In this document: piece by piece, positions 27,495 to 36,751 of the stretch
Layout of the letters: each line of letters begins with the position of its first letter
How positions within the stretch are numbered: the stretch's first letter is position 1
NCBI RefSeq assembly: GCF_012985205.1
Contig: NZ_JABEKS010000001.1
Location: forward strand, 372,001 to 436,000
Direction: 5' to 3'
Length of the DNA: 64,000 nt
From: Planctomonas sp. JC2975
GTDB taxonomy: Bacteria > Actinomycetota > Actinomycetes > Actinomycetales > Microbacteriaceae
Program-made: the position numbers and the translations under genes
The notes under the pieces: model-generated
What the model was told of the DNA's origin: nothing
What the model saw: only the letters and a program-made list of their open reading frames with translations
Database searches by the model: none

Positions 27495-28721
27495 TCAACG
27501 GTCCTCACCACGTGCCGAGTACGACGTGTCCTCGTCGTTCACCGCGCCGAGGTCGGCCGAGAGCTCGTCGAGCCAGTCGGCGATCGCATTCGTCCACCGC
27601 ACCGGATCGTAGTTCCAGAGCTTGGTGTGCTTCGCCTGCGCGAAGGGCACGAACGTGACGATGTCCGGACGCAGGTGCGCGAGTCGATGGGATCCGCCGG
27701 CCGGCACATAACCGTCGTCGTCACTGTGCATCAGCAGGACGGGCACCGAGAGCTCGTGGGCGCGCAGGGTGAAGTCCAGGCCTGCGAGGCCGATCGGCGC
27801 ATCCTGCCCAACCAGGCTCGTCGCCCACGCCGAGTCCAGCAGGAGGAGCGCACCCTCGGTCACCGGCCGCGGCAGTCGCATCTCGTCGGCCTGGAAGTCC
27901 AGCGTCTCGACCCAGTCGATGACCGGCGAGTCGAGCACGAGCCCGCGGATGCTGTCCGCGCGCGGCGATCGCACTGCCGTCTGCAGCGCGATAGCTCCGC
28001 CCATGGACCATCCGACGAGAAGGATGTCCTTGGCACCGCTGGCCAGCGCGTAGGCGATGGCCGCATCCACATCGTGCCATTCCGTCGCGCCCAGACCGTA
28101 GCGATGGTCGGCGCTGTCAGGGGCGTCCCCGTCGTTGCGGTAGCTGATGGCAAGACTCGTGTAGCCCTTCTCGTGGAAGAGCGGGATGGCCCGCAGCGTC
28201 TCCTGCCGCCGTGCGCCGCGTCCGTGCACGTGGATGGCCCATCGGTCGGATGTCTCGGCTGCGGGGAAGAGCCACGCGGGCGCCGTGCCGTCGTCGACGA
28301 CGATGTCGACGCTCTCAACGGGAAGCCCGAGCTCTGCCGGGGACGTGAAGAACCATCCGCCCAGCCGTCCGCGCCTTGCTTCGTCCAGCGCGCCCCAGCG
28401 CACGCTCTCGACAGCGCGCGTGACGGTTCCGTCCTCGGCCTCCGCGATGACGTCGCCGAGCAGCGCGTATCCGCGGTCGTCCGAGAACCACAGGCCGTAA
28501 CGACCGGGCACGGCAAGGGCATCGGCCGTGCCGGAGACTGTGACGGCCGACAGGTCGGGCGCGACGGACAGGATGTCGACATCCTGCTTTCTGCGCCGGG
28601 CGGGCGTCACCACTGTGCGTGCCACCATCGTCGCCGCCGCGACGTACGCGGTGACCGCGACTGCCCCCACCGCCGCCAGGATGGCGAACGGAACCAGGAT
28701 CCGCCCCACTCGGTTGCCCAC
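27495..28721 (-). CDS. Membrane-anchored alpha/beta-hydrolase (YqkD-like)
   Basis: A 408-residue protein with one N-terminal membrane anchor (ILVPFAILAAVGAVAVTAYVAAATMV) and an extracytoplasmic hydrolase domain with the nucleophile elbow LLVGWSMGGAIALQ, an acid in LLMHSDDDGYVP and the His in FAQAKHTKLWN. I prefer the GTG at 28721 (AGGGGA seven bases upstream) to one at 28739. The domain order resembles B. subtilis YqkD/YtmA-type hydrolases. Substrate unknown. It is divergent from DUF3000. Confidence 0.86.
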   Translation of the reverse strand: MGNRVGRILVPFAILAAVGAVAVTAYVAAATMVARTVVTPARRRKQDVDILSVAPDLSAVTVSGTADALAVPGRYGLWFSDDRGYALLGDVIAEAEDGTVTRAVESVRWGALDEARRGRLGGWFFTSPAELGLPVESVDIVVDDGTAPAWLFPAAETSDRWAIHVHGRGARRQETLRAIPLFHEKGYTSLAISYRNDGDAPDSADHRYGLGATEWHDVDAAIAYALASGAKDILLVGWSMGGAIALQTAVRSPRADSIRGLVLDSPVIDWVETLDFQADEMRLPRPVTEGALLLLDSAWATSLVGQDAPIGLAGLDFTLRAHELSVPVLLMHSDDDGYVPAGGSHRLAHLRPDIVTFVPFAQAKHTKLWNYDPVRWTNAIADWLDELSADLGAVNDEDTSYSARGEDR

Positions 28722-28792
28722 GTCGACTCCCCTCAGCACGAAGGCACGCGGACGATGCGGCGTGCCTTCCTCGAACTCCCGAGGCGAAACTC

Positions 28793-28798
28793 TAGTCT
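28793..28798 (+). promoter_or_regulatory. Candidate -10 (TAGTCT) for leaderless DUF3000 mRNA
   Basis: TAGTCT ends six bases before the GTG start of the DUF3000 gene, and no Shine-Dalgarno is present between them, which suggests a leaderless transcript. -35 not recognised. Confidence 0.3.
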
Positions 28799-28804
28799 GC
28801 CAAC

Positions 28805-29401
28805 GTGTCCCCTACTCCCGCTGCTCCCGGCATTCCCGCGGAGTTCAGCGTGGCCGCGGATTCGGTAAGACGGATCGACGTGCGGCAGGAGCTGACCGTC
28901 GACGAGATCCCTGCGCCGACGGGCCTCGCGCCGTATGCGGTTGCCCTTGCGGCGGATGTCGCACCCGTCAGGCACGGCCGTGACTCGGACCTCGGGACCG
29001 GTCGCTTCGTGCTGCTCTACGACCCGGCCGGATCGGATGAATGGGGCGGCCGCTTCCGCGTCGTGTGCTTCGCCCAGGCTCCCCTCGAGACGGACATCGG
29101 CCTCGATCCGTTCCTGGCCGACGTGACCTGGTCGTGGCTCATCGACGCGCTCGACGAGCGCGGCGCAGACTATGTTGCGGCGTCCGGCACCGCCACGAAG
29201 GTGATCTCCACGGGATTCGGCGAACTCGCCCGGCAGGGCGATGGCGCCCAGATCGAGTTGCGCGCATCCTGGACGCCGACCGGCTTCGATATGAAGGCCC
29301 ACGTGAGCGCGTGGGGTGATCTTCTGTGTATGCTCGCGGGCATTCCACCGCTCCCCGACGGGGTGCGGCTCCTGACCCAGCGAAGAGCACCGCGTGACTG
29401 A
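28805..29401 (+). CDS. DUF3000 family protein
   Basis: Actinobacteria-specific protein of 198 residues and unknown function. Recognised by GRFVLLYDPAGSDEWGGRFRVVCF, DVTWSWLIDALDERGADYV and the C-terminal HVSAWGDLLCMLAGIPPLPDG. No membrane span or signal peptide. The GTG start at 28805 has no Shine-Dalgarno. Its stop overlaps the rnd start by eight bases, the conserved DUF3000-rnd order of actinobacteria, so a role connected with RNA metabolism is possible but unproven. Confidence 0.9.
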   Translation: MSPTPAAPGIPAEFSVAADSVRRIDVRQELTVDEIPAPTGLAPYAVALAADVAPVRHGRDSDLGTGRFVLLYDPAGSDEWGGRFRVVCFAQAPLETDIGLDPFLADVTWSWLIDALDERGADYVAASGTATKVISTGFGELARQGDGAQIELRASWTPTGFDMKAHVSAWGDLLCMLAGIPPLPDGVRLLTQRRAPRD

Positions 29402-30590
29402 ATACGAAGTCGTCGACACCCCCGAGAAGTACCACCAGGCCGTCGACGCGTTGAGCTCCGGCACGGGACCGGTGGCCGTCGACGCGGAGCGCGCGTCTGG
29501 ATTCCGCTACTCGCAACGCGCCTACCTGATCCAGATGTTCCGTCGCGACTCCGGCGTTTTCCTGTTCGATCCGCCGGCGATCGGCGATTTCACCGAGCTC
29601 CAGGATGCCGTGGGCGGCGTCCCCTGGATCCTCCACGCGGCCAGTCAGGACCTGGCGTGCTTGCGCGAAGTGGGCCTCGACCCCGTGACGATCTTCGACA
29701 CGGAACTCGGTGCCAGGCTCCTCGGCTTTCCTCGCGTCGGACTCGCGACCATCGTCGAGGAGCTGCTCGGCATCCATCTCGCCAAGGAGCACTCAGCTGC
29801 CGATTGGTCCACGAGGCCGCTCCCCCAGCCGTGGCTCACGTACGCCGCGCTCGACGTTGAGCTCCTCGTCGACCTGATGGAGGAAGAGGAGAAACTGCTG
29901 GCCGATGCCAGCAAAGGAACCATCGCAGAGCAGGAGTTCTCATTCGAGCTCGCTCGGGCGCCGAAGGCGGCGCGAACCGAGCCGTGGCGGCGCCTCTCGG
30001 GCGTGCACTCCATCCGCGGTCTGCGCAACCTCGCCGTCGCCCGCGAGTTGTGGAACGCGCGCGATGATCTCGCCCGTACGAAGGACGTCGCACCGGGACG
30101 ACTCCTCCCCGACGCGTCGATCACTGCGGCGGCCCGCGCGATGCCCGCCAGCAAGCGGGACCTGTCCGCGATGAAGGACTTCACGGGGCGCGCCAGCCGC
30201 ACCGAGATCGACCGGTGGTGGGATGCCATTTCCCTTGGCCGCACCACCGACGATCTCCCGGTGCTCCGTTCGACCGGGGAGAGCATCCCGCCGCCGCGCG
30301 CGTGGGCGGATCGCAACCCGGAAGCGAATCAGCGACTGCGGATCTCGCGCGCAGCGCTCACCGAACTGGCCGGATCGTTGCACCTGCCTGTGGAGAATCT
30401 GCTCGCCCCCGACACGCTTCGACGTCTCGCCTGGGCGCCGCCGGAGCAGCACGACGCTGCCGGCATAGCCGCGGCGATGCAGGCGGCGGAGGCTCGTCCG
30501 TGGCAAATCGCCGCAACCGCTGAGACGGTGGCGGATTCCTTTGTCGAAGCGGACCAATCGCCCGTCTCACCGTCTGATCCCGCTTCGTAG
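29394..30590 (+). CDS. rnd: Ribonuclease D-like 3'-5' exonuclease with HRDC domain
   Basis: DEDDy-family RNA exonuclease of 398 residues. The nuclease domain has the first acidic pair in PVAVDAERASG, the second motif ILHAASQDLACL and the third LTYAALDVELLVDLM (Tyr and Asp). An HRDC domain follows (RGLRNLAVARELWNARDDLAR, about residues 205-285). GTG start at 29394 overlaps DUF3000 by eight bases. The C-terminal ~100 residues resemble the winged extension found in actinobacterial enzymes. Likely tRNA or stable-RNA 3' processing. Confidence 0.94.
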   Translation: MTEYEVVDTPEKYHQAVDALSSGTGPVAVDAERASGFRYSQRAYLIQMFRRDSGVFLFDPPAIGDFTELQDAVGGVPWILHAASQDLACLREVGLDPVTIFDTELGARLLGFPRVGLATIVEELLGIHLAKEHSAADWSTRPLPQPWLTYAALDVELLVDLMEEEEKLLADASKGTIAEQEFSFELARAPKAARTEPWRRLSGVHSIRGLRNLAVARELWNARDDLARTKDVAPGRLLPDASITAAARAMPASKRDLSAMKDFTGRASRTEIDRWWDAISLGRTTDDLPVLRSTGESIPPPRAWADRNPEANQRLRISRAALTELAGSLHLPVENLLAPDTLRRLAWAPPEQHDAAGIAAAMQAAEARPWQIAATAETVADSFVEADQSPVSPSDPAS

Positions 30591-30663
30591 GGTTGCTCAA
30601 TCGATTCCTCGCGCTCAGGTCACGTTTCTAGGATCGTGAAGAGACCTGACCATGGGAGGCAAA

Positions 30664-31863
30664 GTGGCCGAAAGAGCTGACGTTCTGTTCGTCGACGGGG
30701 TTCGTACCCCGTTCGGGCGTGCGGGCGAAAAGGGCATGTACTGGAACACGCGGGCGGACGATCTCGCGGTGAAGACGATCGTCGGACTCCTCGAGCGCAA
30801 TCCCGGTCTGCCGAAGGATCGCGTCGACGACGTCGCGATCGCTGCGACGACGCAGCAGGGCGACCAGGGACTGACTCTCGGCCGATCATCGGCGATCCTC
30901 GCCGGCCTTCCGTCGACGGTTCCCGGATTCGCGATCGACCGCATGTGCGCCGGAGCGATGACGGCCGTGACGACCACGGGATCGGGCATCGCGTTCGGAC
31001 AGTACGAGGTGGTCATCGCCGGTGGCGTCGAGCACATGGGCCACCACCCGATGGGACAGGGCGTCGACCCCAACCCGCGGTTCGTGTCCGAGAAGCTCGT
31101 CGATCCCGCTGCCCTCAACATGGGCAACACGGCTGAGCGCCTGCACGACCGCTTCCCCGCGCTGACCAAGGAGCGCGCCGACAGGTTCGGCATGCGCAGC
31201 CAGCAGAAGGTCGCGGCGGCGTACGCGGCGGGCAACATCCAGCGCGACCTGGTGCCGGTGTCCTTCCGCACGGAAGAGGGCTGGGGCCTCGCCACCGAGG
31301 ACCAGGGCATGCGTCCGGAGACGACGATGGAAGGCCTGGCCACGCTGAAGACGCCGTTCCGTCCGCACGGTCGCGTCACGGCAGGCAACGCTTCGCCTCT
31401 GACGGATGGCGCGACGGCCGCGCTCCTGACCTCCTCGCGCGCCGCCAAGGAGTTCGGCCTCGCACCGAAGATGCGGATGGTCTCGTTCGGATTCGCAGGC
31501 GTGGAGCCGGAGGTCATGGGCCTCGGCCCGATCCCGTCGACCGAGCGGGCGCTGAAGAACGCCGGACTGTCGATCGACGACATCGGCCTCTTCGAGCTGA
31601 ACGAGGCGTTCTCCGTTCAGGTGCTGAGCCTGCTCGACCACTTCGGCATCGACGACGACGACCCCCGCGTCAACCCGTGGGGTGGTGCCATCGCGATCGG
31701 ACATCCGCTCGCCGCCAGCGGCGTTCGGCTGATGATCCAGCTCGCGCGCCAGTTCGAGCAGCATCCTGAGGTCCGCTACGGCCTCACGGCGATGTGCGTA
31801 GGACTCGGCCAGGGCGGTTCCGTCATCTGGGAGAACCCGCACCACGCGAAGTACGGAAAGTGA
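30664..31863 (+). CDS. fadA: Thiolase, acetyl-CoA C-acyltransferase (beta-oxidation beta subunit)
   Basis: Cleaves 3-ketoacyl-CoA to acetyl-CoA in fatty-acid degradation. The 399 residues contain the nucleophile in IDRMCAGAMTAV, GGVEHMGHHPMG, and the catalytic pair GGAIAIGHPLAASG and TAMCVGLGQGG. The GTG at 30664 is chosen because GGGAGG lies five bases upstream; an ATG at 30652 is inside that Shine-Dalgarno region. The stop overlaps the fadB start (GTGA). A TAGGAT at 30629-30634 is a possible -10. Confidence 0.96.
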   Translation: MAERADVLFVDGVRTPFGRAGEKGMYWNTRADDLAVKTIVGLLERNPGLPKDRVDDVAIAATTQQGDQGLTLGRSSAILAGLPSTVPGFAIDRMCAGAMTAVTTTGSGIAFGQYEVVIAGGVEHMGHHPMGQGVDPNPRFVSEKLVDPAALNMGNTAERLHDRFPALTKERADRFGMRSQQKVAAAYAAGNIQRDLVPVSFRTEEGWGLATEDQGMRPETTMEGLATLKTPFRPHGRVTAGNASPLTDGATAALLTSSRAAKEFGLAPKMRMVSFGFAGVEPEVMGLGPIPSTERALKNAGLSIDDIGLFELNEAFSVQVLSLLDHFGIDDDDPRVNPWGGAIAIGHPLAASGVRLMIQLARQFEQHPEVRYGLTAMCVGLGQGGSVIWENPHHAKYGK

Positions 31864-34013
31864 GCATCGGCGTGACCGACTATTCCTCCATCGATTTCAC
31901 CGATCTGCTGGCCTTCGCCGACGACGAGGTCGTGACGCACAGCTTCGTACGCGACGTGAAGCTCGCATCGGGCAAGGTGCTCGCGCTCGTCACACTCGAC
32001 AACGGTCGCGACCACACTCGTCCGAACACGTTCGGGCCGGTCGGCCTGCTCGAGCTGGCGAAGGCCTACGACGAGTTGTCGGCGCGCGCCGCACAGGGTG
32101 AGATCCACGCCGTGGCCACCACGGGCAAGCCGTTCATCCTGGCCGCCGGTGCCGACCTCTCCAAGGTGGCACAGGTGCCGAGCCGTGAGATCGCCAAGAA
32201 GCTGGCGCAGCTCGGGCACTTCGTGCTCAGCAAGCAAGCGAAGTTCGGCGTTCCCAGCTTCGTGTTCATCAACGGTCTCGCACTCGGCGGCGGCCTCGAG
32301 CTCCCGCTGAACGCCGACTACCGAACGGTCGACTCCTCGGCGGCCGCGATCGGCCTCCCCGAGGTGTTCCTCGGACTGATTCCGGGCTGGGGCGGCACGT
32401 TCCTTCTGCCCAATCTGATCGGCATCGAGAACGCGCTCAAGGTCGTCATCGAGAACCCCCTCAAACAGAACCGGACGCTGAGGGCGCAGGACGCCTTCGA
32501 CCTCGGAATTGCCGACCGCATCTTCTCGCCGGTCAACTTCCTCGAGGACTCGATCCGCTTCGCCGACGGCGTTCTGAACGGCACCGAGAAGGTGGATCGG
32601 AAGAACACGCCGGGCAAGATCGAGCGGATGGCGAAGTGGGACATCGCCATCAAGATCGCGCGCGACACCGTCTCTTCGCGCCTGGGCACCGTTCCGAAGT
32701 CGCCGTTCAAGGCGCTGGAACTCCTGAAGGCTGCCAAGAGCGGCGACAAGGAGGCGTGCTTCGCGCTCGAGGACGACGCCTTGGCCGACCTGATCGCAGG
32801 CGACCAGCTGCAGGCGTCCATCTACGCGTTCAACCTGTCGCAGAAGCGTGCGAAGCGGCCGGCGGGAGCCCCCGACAAGGCTCTCGCGAAGAAGGTGACC
32901 AAGGTCGGCGTGCTCGGCGCCGGCTACATGGCATCCCAGTTCGCACTCCTGTTCCTGCGCCGCCTCGAGGTACCGGTCGTGATCACCGACATCGACCAGG
33001 AGCGGGTCGACAAGGGCGTCGCGTACATCACCGATGAGATCGCCAAGCTGTTCGACAAGGGCCGCATCTCGGGCGACGACGCCAACCGGCTCCGCGCTCT
33101 GATCCACGGAACCACCGACAAGACCGAGTTCGCGGACTGCGACTGGGTCATCGAGGCGGTCTTCGAGGAACTCGGCGTGAAGCAGGACGTCTTCGCGGAG
33201 ATCGAGAAGATCGTCTCGCCGGAGGCTGTGCTGGCCACCAACACGTCGAGTCTTTCGGTGGAGAAGATCGGCGCCAAGCTGGAGCATCCGGAGCGTCTCG
33301 TCGGCTTCCACTTCTTCACTCCGGTCGCTGTGATGCCGCTGATCGAGGTCGTGAAGGCTCCCGCCACGGATGATGCGACGCTGTCGACCGCGATGGTCAC
33401 CGCGGCGAAGCTGCATAAGAACGCCGTGATCACGGCGGACACGCCTGGATTCGTCGTCAACCGGGTGCTCGCCAAGCTGCTGGGCGAAGCGATGTACGCG
33501 GTCGACAACGGAACGCCATTCGAGGTGGTCGACAAGGCGATCGCGCCGCTCGGCCTGCCGATGGCGCCGTCCGTGCTGCTCGACCTCGTCGGTCTCAAGG
33601 TGGGCGCGCACGTGCTGGACACGCATCACGCCGCGTTCCCGGACCGGTTCTACCGGAGCGAGAACCTGCACAAGCTGGCCGACTACGGAAAGCTGCTCGA
33701 GAAGGACTCGAAGGGAAACGTCAAGGGCTTCGACAAGGGTGCACTGAAGGTCATCTCGACCGGAAAGAACCCCCAGTCCGAGCAGGAGATCCTCACCCGC
33801 CTGCAGGATGGCCTGGCGGACGAGATCCATCGCATGCTTGCAGACGATCAGGTGGTCGCGGCACCAGAGGACATCGACCTGTGCATGATCCTCGGCGCGG
33901 GCTTCCCGTTCCAGATGGGCGGCATCACGCCGTATCTCGACCGTGTCGGAGCGAGCGGACGTGTCTTCGGCGACACGTTCCACCATCCCGTGATCAAGGG
34001 CGTCGGCGCGTAA
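31860..34013 (+). CDS. fadB: Fatty-acid oxidation complex alpha subunit (enoyl-CoA hydratase/3-hydroxyacyl-CoA dehydrogenase)
   Basis: Bifunctional partner of the thiolase, 717 residues. The N-terminal crotonase domain (to about residue 300) has FILAAGADLSKVAQ and INGLALGGGLELPLNADYR for the oxyanion hole; the dehydrogenase starts at KVGVLGAGYMASQFA (NAD-binding Rossmann motif) with VGFHFFTPVAVMPLIEVV and a second C-terminal HAD domain. GTG 31860 overlaps the fadA stop by four bases; a second GTG at 31872 is also possible. Together with fadA it forms a complete trifunctional complex. Confidence 0.95.
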   Translation: MSIGVTDYSSIDFTDLLAFADDEVVTHSFVRDVKLASGKVLALVTLDNGRDHTRPNTFGPVGLLELAKAYDELSARAAQGEIHAVATTGKPFILAAGADLSKVAQVPSREIAKKLAQLGHFVLSKQAKFGVPSFVFINGLALGGGLELPLNADYRTVDSSAAAIGLPEVFLGLIPGWGGTFLLPNLIGIENALKVVIENPLKQNRTLRAQDAFDLGIADRIFSPVNFLEDSIRFADGVLNGTEKVDRKNTPGKIERMAKWDIAIKIARDTVSSRLGTVPKSPFKALELLKAAKSGDKEACFALEDDALADLIAGDQLQASIYAFNLSQKRAKRPAGAPDKALAKKVTKVGVLGAGYMASQFALLFLRRLEVPVVITDIDQERVDKGVAYITDEIAKLFDKGRISGDDANRLRALIHGTTDKTEFADCDWVIEAVFEELGVKQDVFAEIEKIVSPEAVLATNTSSLSVEKIGAKLEHPERLVGFHFFTPVAVMPLIEVVKAPATDDATLSTAMVTAAKLHKNAVITADTPGFVVNRVLAKLLGEAMYAVDNGTPFEVVDKAIAPLGLPMAPSVLLDLVGLKVGAHVLDTHHAAFPDRFYRSENLHKLADYGKLLEKDSKGNVKGFDKGALKVISTGKNPQSEQEILTRLQDGLADEIHRMLADDQVVAAPEDIDLCMILGAGFPFQMGGITPYLDRVGASGRVFGDTFHHPVIKGVGA

Positions 34014-34025
34014 CGATCAGGCTCA

Positions 34026-34060
34026 GGAGAACCCCCGGCACACTCTGTCGGGGGTTCTCC
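34026..34060 (+). terminator. Terminator of the fadA-fadB operon
   Basis: GGAGAACCCCCG and CGGGGGTTCTCC form a 12-bp stem with an 11-base loop, beginning 12 bases after the fadB stop. The U-run is weak. Confidence 0.75.
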
Positions 34061-34073
34061 CTATGGTGGCCGG

Positions 34074-34631
34074 ATGACGCGATTCAGATACTACGTGGCA
34101 TCCAGTCTCGACGGGTTCATCGCCGACCGGGACAATCGCATCGATTGGCTGACCTCCCGCGAGACGGGCGTCGAACCCGATGACACCGCGGAGGCGGGGA
34201 TCCCGGCTTTCATCGCCGGAATCGGCGCCGTGGTGATGGGGGCGTCGACGTACGAGTTCCTGCTCGGACTCGATCCCGACGCGGACTGGGGCTACACCGT
34301 GCCCGCCTGGGTGCTCACCCATCGGGATCTCCCGATCGTCGCTGGCCACGACGTGCGGTTCCACAGCGGCGACGTCGCAGCCATCGTCGACGATCTGGTC
34401 GCGACCGCCGGCGACCTGGACGTCTGGCTGGTGGGCGGTGGCGACCTGGTCGCGCAGTTCGCCGCGATCGGTCGACTCGACGAGATCGAGGTGACGATCA
34501 TCCCGATCGTGCTGGGGGCGGGTGCACCGCTCCTCGCCGCACGCGAGCACCTCGACCTGCGTCTCGCAGACAGTGCGGCGCACGGAGACGGAACCGTCTC
34601 CCTCCGCTACGAAGTGCCCGTCCGCTCGTGA
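34074..34631 (+). CDS. Dihydrofolate-reductase-fold protein (RibD C-terminal-like, YyaP type)
   Basis: A 185-residue protein of the RibD_C/dihydrofolate-reductase-like superfamily, seen from RYYVASSLDGFIADRDNRIDWL at the N-terminus, GAVVMGASTYEF, and the NADPH-loop-like DVWLVGGGDLVAQF. Such single-domain proteins are common in actinobacteria and mostly uncharacterised; neither folate nor riboflavin synthesis should be assumed. It lies 60 bases after fadB beyond a terminator and converges on dxs with 28 bases between. Confidence 0.9.
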   Translation: MTRFRYYVASSLDGFIADRDNRIDWLTSRETGVEPDDTAEAGIPAFIAGIGAVVMGASTYEFLLGLDPDADWGYTVPAWVLTHRDLPIVAGHDVRFHSGDVAAIVDDLVATAGDLDVWLVGGGDLVAQFAAIGRLDEIEVTIIPIVLGAGAPLLAAREHLDLRLADSAAHGDGTVSLRYEVPVRS

Positions 34632-34659
34632 CGATCCACGTCAGGGCGGAGAGGCGCGC

Positions 34660-36603
34660 TCAGTCCCGTGACGCGATGATCTGCTGACTGCCCGTGTCGC
34701 TGGACACGCCACGCGCGTACGGCAGCTTCGAGCCCAGCACCATGCCCATGACGTCGTGCGCGATGTGCTGCGGCGTCATCCGCGTCGCCTCCATGATGTC
34801 GGCACGAGCACCGTGTTCCAGGAACTCGTCGGGAAGCCCGATCTCGGTGACGGCGGTGTCGACGCCCGCTTCGCGCAGATCCTGCCGGATGCGCGTGCCT
34901 ATGCCGCCGACGCGGATGCCGTCCTCGATGCACACCACGAGCCGATGCTCGGCGGACATGGTGACCACGGATCCGGGGACAGGCACCACCCAACGCGGAT
35001 CGATGACCGTGCATCCGATCCCCTGCGCTTCGAGACGCCGCGCGACGTCTAGCGCGGTCGACGCCATGGCACCGACGGCGACGATCAACACGTCGTGCGC
35101 TGGATCCTCGCTGAGCACGTCCACGCCGTCATCGGTGCGGCGCAGCGCCACGATGGGCGCCGGCACGACGCCCTTCGGATACCGCACCACCGTCGGGGCA
35201 TCCGTCACGGCGACCGCTTCGCCGAGCTCCTCGCGGAGACGGTCGCCATCTCGAGGAGCCGCGATCCGGATGCCCGGCACCACCTGAAGCGTCGCAAGAT
35301 CCCAGATGCCGTGATGGCTAGGGCCATCGGGACCGGTCACACCGGCGCTCGCGAGCACGAAGGTCACGCCGGCCTTGTGCAGGCCGACGTCCATCAGCAC
35401 CTGATCGAAGGCGCGGTTCATGAACGTGGCGTAGAGCGCCACGACGGGATGCAGGCCGCCGAACGCCATGCCTGCGGCGCTGGTGGCCGCGTGCTGCTCG
35501 GCGATGCCGACGTCGATCACCCGTCCGGGGAAGCGTTCGGCGAACCGGTGCAGCCCGACGGGCCGCAACATGGCCGCGGTGATGCCGACGAGCGTGTCAT
35601 CCTTCTCTGCGAGGCGCACGATCTCGTCGGCGAAGACCGACGGCCACATGATTCCCGCCGCTTGAGCGATCGGCTCTCCCGTCTCGGGATCGATCGGGTT
35701 CACGCTGTGGAACTGGTCGGCGACGTCGCGCAAAGCAGGCTCGTATCCGCGGCCCTTCTCGGTGATCGCGTGCACGATGACCGGGGCGTTGTACTCCTTG
35801 GCCTGCTCGAGGGCTTCGGTGAGCGCCGTGATGTCGTGACCGTGGACGGGGCCGATGTATTTGATGTCCAGGTTGGAGTACAGCGCCTCGTTGTTCGAGA
35901 AGCGCGAGAGGAAGCCGTGCACTCCCCCGCGTATGCCGCGGTAGACAGCGCGTCCAGGCGATCCGAGCTTGTCGAACGCCGCCCGAGACGTGAGGTAAAG
36001 GCTCTTGTAGCCGCGGCGCGTGCGTACAGTGTTCAGGAATCGCGCCATTCCACCGATGGTCGGCGCATAGGACCGACCGTTGTCGTTCACGACGATGATG
36101 AGGCGACGGTCGTTGTCGTCGCTGATGTTGTTCAGCGCCTCCCACGTCATGCCCCCGGTGAGGGCACCGTCGCCGACGACCGCGATCACATAACGATCGC
36201 GTTGCCCGGTCATCGTGAAGGCGCGGGAGATGCCGTCCGCCCACGACAGGGAACTGGACGCATGCGACGACTCGACGATGTCGTGTTCGGACTCCGTGCG
36301 CTGCGGGTATCCCGCGAGACCACCCGTCTGACGCAGCGTCGAGAAGTCCTGGCGCCCCGTCAACAGCTTGTGCACGTACGCCTGGTGCCCTGTGTCGAAG
36401 ACGATGGCGTCGTGCGGTGAGTCGAAGACACGGTGCATCGCGATCGTGAGCTCCACGACACCGAGATTGGGACCGAGGTGGCCACCCGTCTTCGCCACGT
36501 TGGCCACGAGGAACTCCCGCACCTCCGAAGCCAGTTGCTCGAGTTGCTCCTTCGAGAGAGCGTCGAGGTCGCGAGGACCTCGGATCGTCTCGAGAAGGGT
36601 CAT
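34660..36603 (-). CDS. dxs: 1-deoxy-D-xylulose-5-phosphate synthase
   Basis: First enzyme of the MEP isoprenoid pathway, TPP-dependent, 647 residues. The ATG at 36603 starts MTLLETIRGPRDLDAL; a longer frame with 29 extra codons has no homology. The TPP motif is VVGDGALTGGMTWEALNN with AYAPTIGGMARFL after it; the transketolase middle domain has GIAEQHAATSAAGMAFGG and TFMNRAFDQVLMDV, and GPDGPSHHGIWDL is diagnostic for DXS. Complete. Same strand as acnA upstream but separated by a hairpin. Confidence 0.97.
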   Translation of the reverse strand: MTLLETIRGPRDLDALSKEQLEQLASEVREFLVANVAKTGGHLGPNLGVVELTIAMHRVFDSPHDAIVFDTGHQAYVHKLLTGRQDFSTLRQTGGLAGYPQRTESEHDIVESSHASSSLSWADGISRAFTMTGQRDRYVIAVVGDGALTGGMTWEALNNISDDNDRRLIIVVNDNGRSYAPTIGGMARFLNTVRTRRGYKSLYLTSRAAFDKLGSPGRAVYRGIRGGVHGFLSRFSNNEALYSNLDIKYIGPVHGHDITALTEALEQAKEYNAPVIVHAITEKGRGYEPALRDVADQFHSVNPIDPETGEPIAQAAGIMWPSVFADEIVRLAEKDDTLVGITAAMLRPVGLHRFAERFPGRVIDVGIAEQHAATSAAGMAFGGLHPVVALYATFMNRAFDQVLMDVGLHKAGVTFVLASAGVTGPDGPSHHGIWDLATLQVVPGIRIAAPRDGDRLREELGEAVAVTDAPTVVRYPKGVVPAPIVALRRTDDGVDVLSEDPAHDVLIVAVGAMASTALDVARRLEAQGIGCTVIDPRWVVPVPGSVVTMSAEHRLVVCIEDGIRVGGIGTRIRQDLREAGVDTAVTEIGLPDEFLEHGARADIMEATRMTPQHIAHDVMGMVLGSKLPYARGVSSDTGSQQIIASRD

Positions 36604-36701
36604 TGCGGCCGCCTTTCGCTCCTGCCCCACGAGTCTACGCATGGCACCCTGCCGAACACCCGGACCTCCCCGAGCGTCCGGCACGTTCATCTCTTATGAA
36701 G

Positions 36702-36733
36702 GACGGGGCCGGAGGTTCCCCTCCGGCCCCGTC
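36702..36733 (-). terminator. Terminator of acnA
   Basis: GACGGGGCCGGAGG and CCTCCGGCCCCGTC form a 14-bp stem with a TTCC loop, 18 bases after the acnA stop. The tail on the minus strand (CTTCATAAG) is only weakly U-rich. Confidence 0.75.
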
Positions 36734-36751
36734 ATCCGTGTGCCCTCTCGG

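Noticed and set aside
31776-33986. 736-codon minus-strand open frame opposite fadB
   Set aside because: Shadow of fadB; no recognisable domain.
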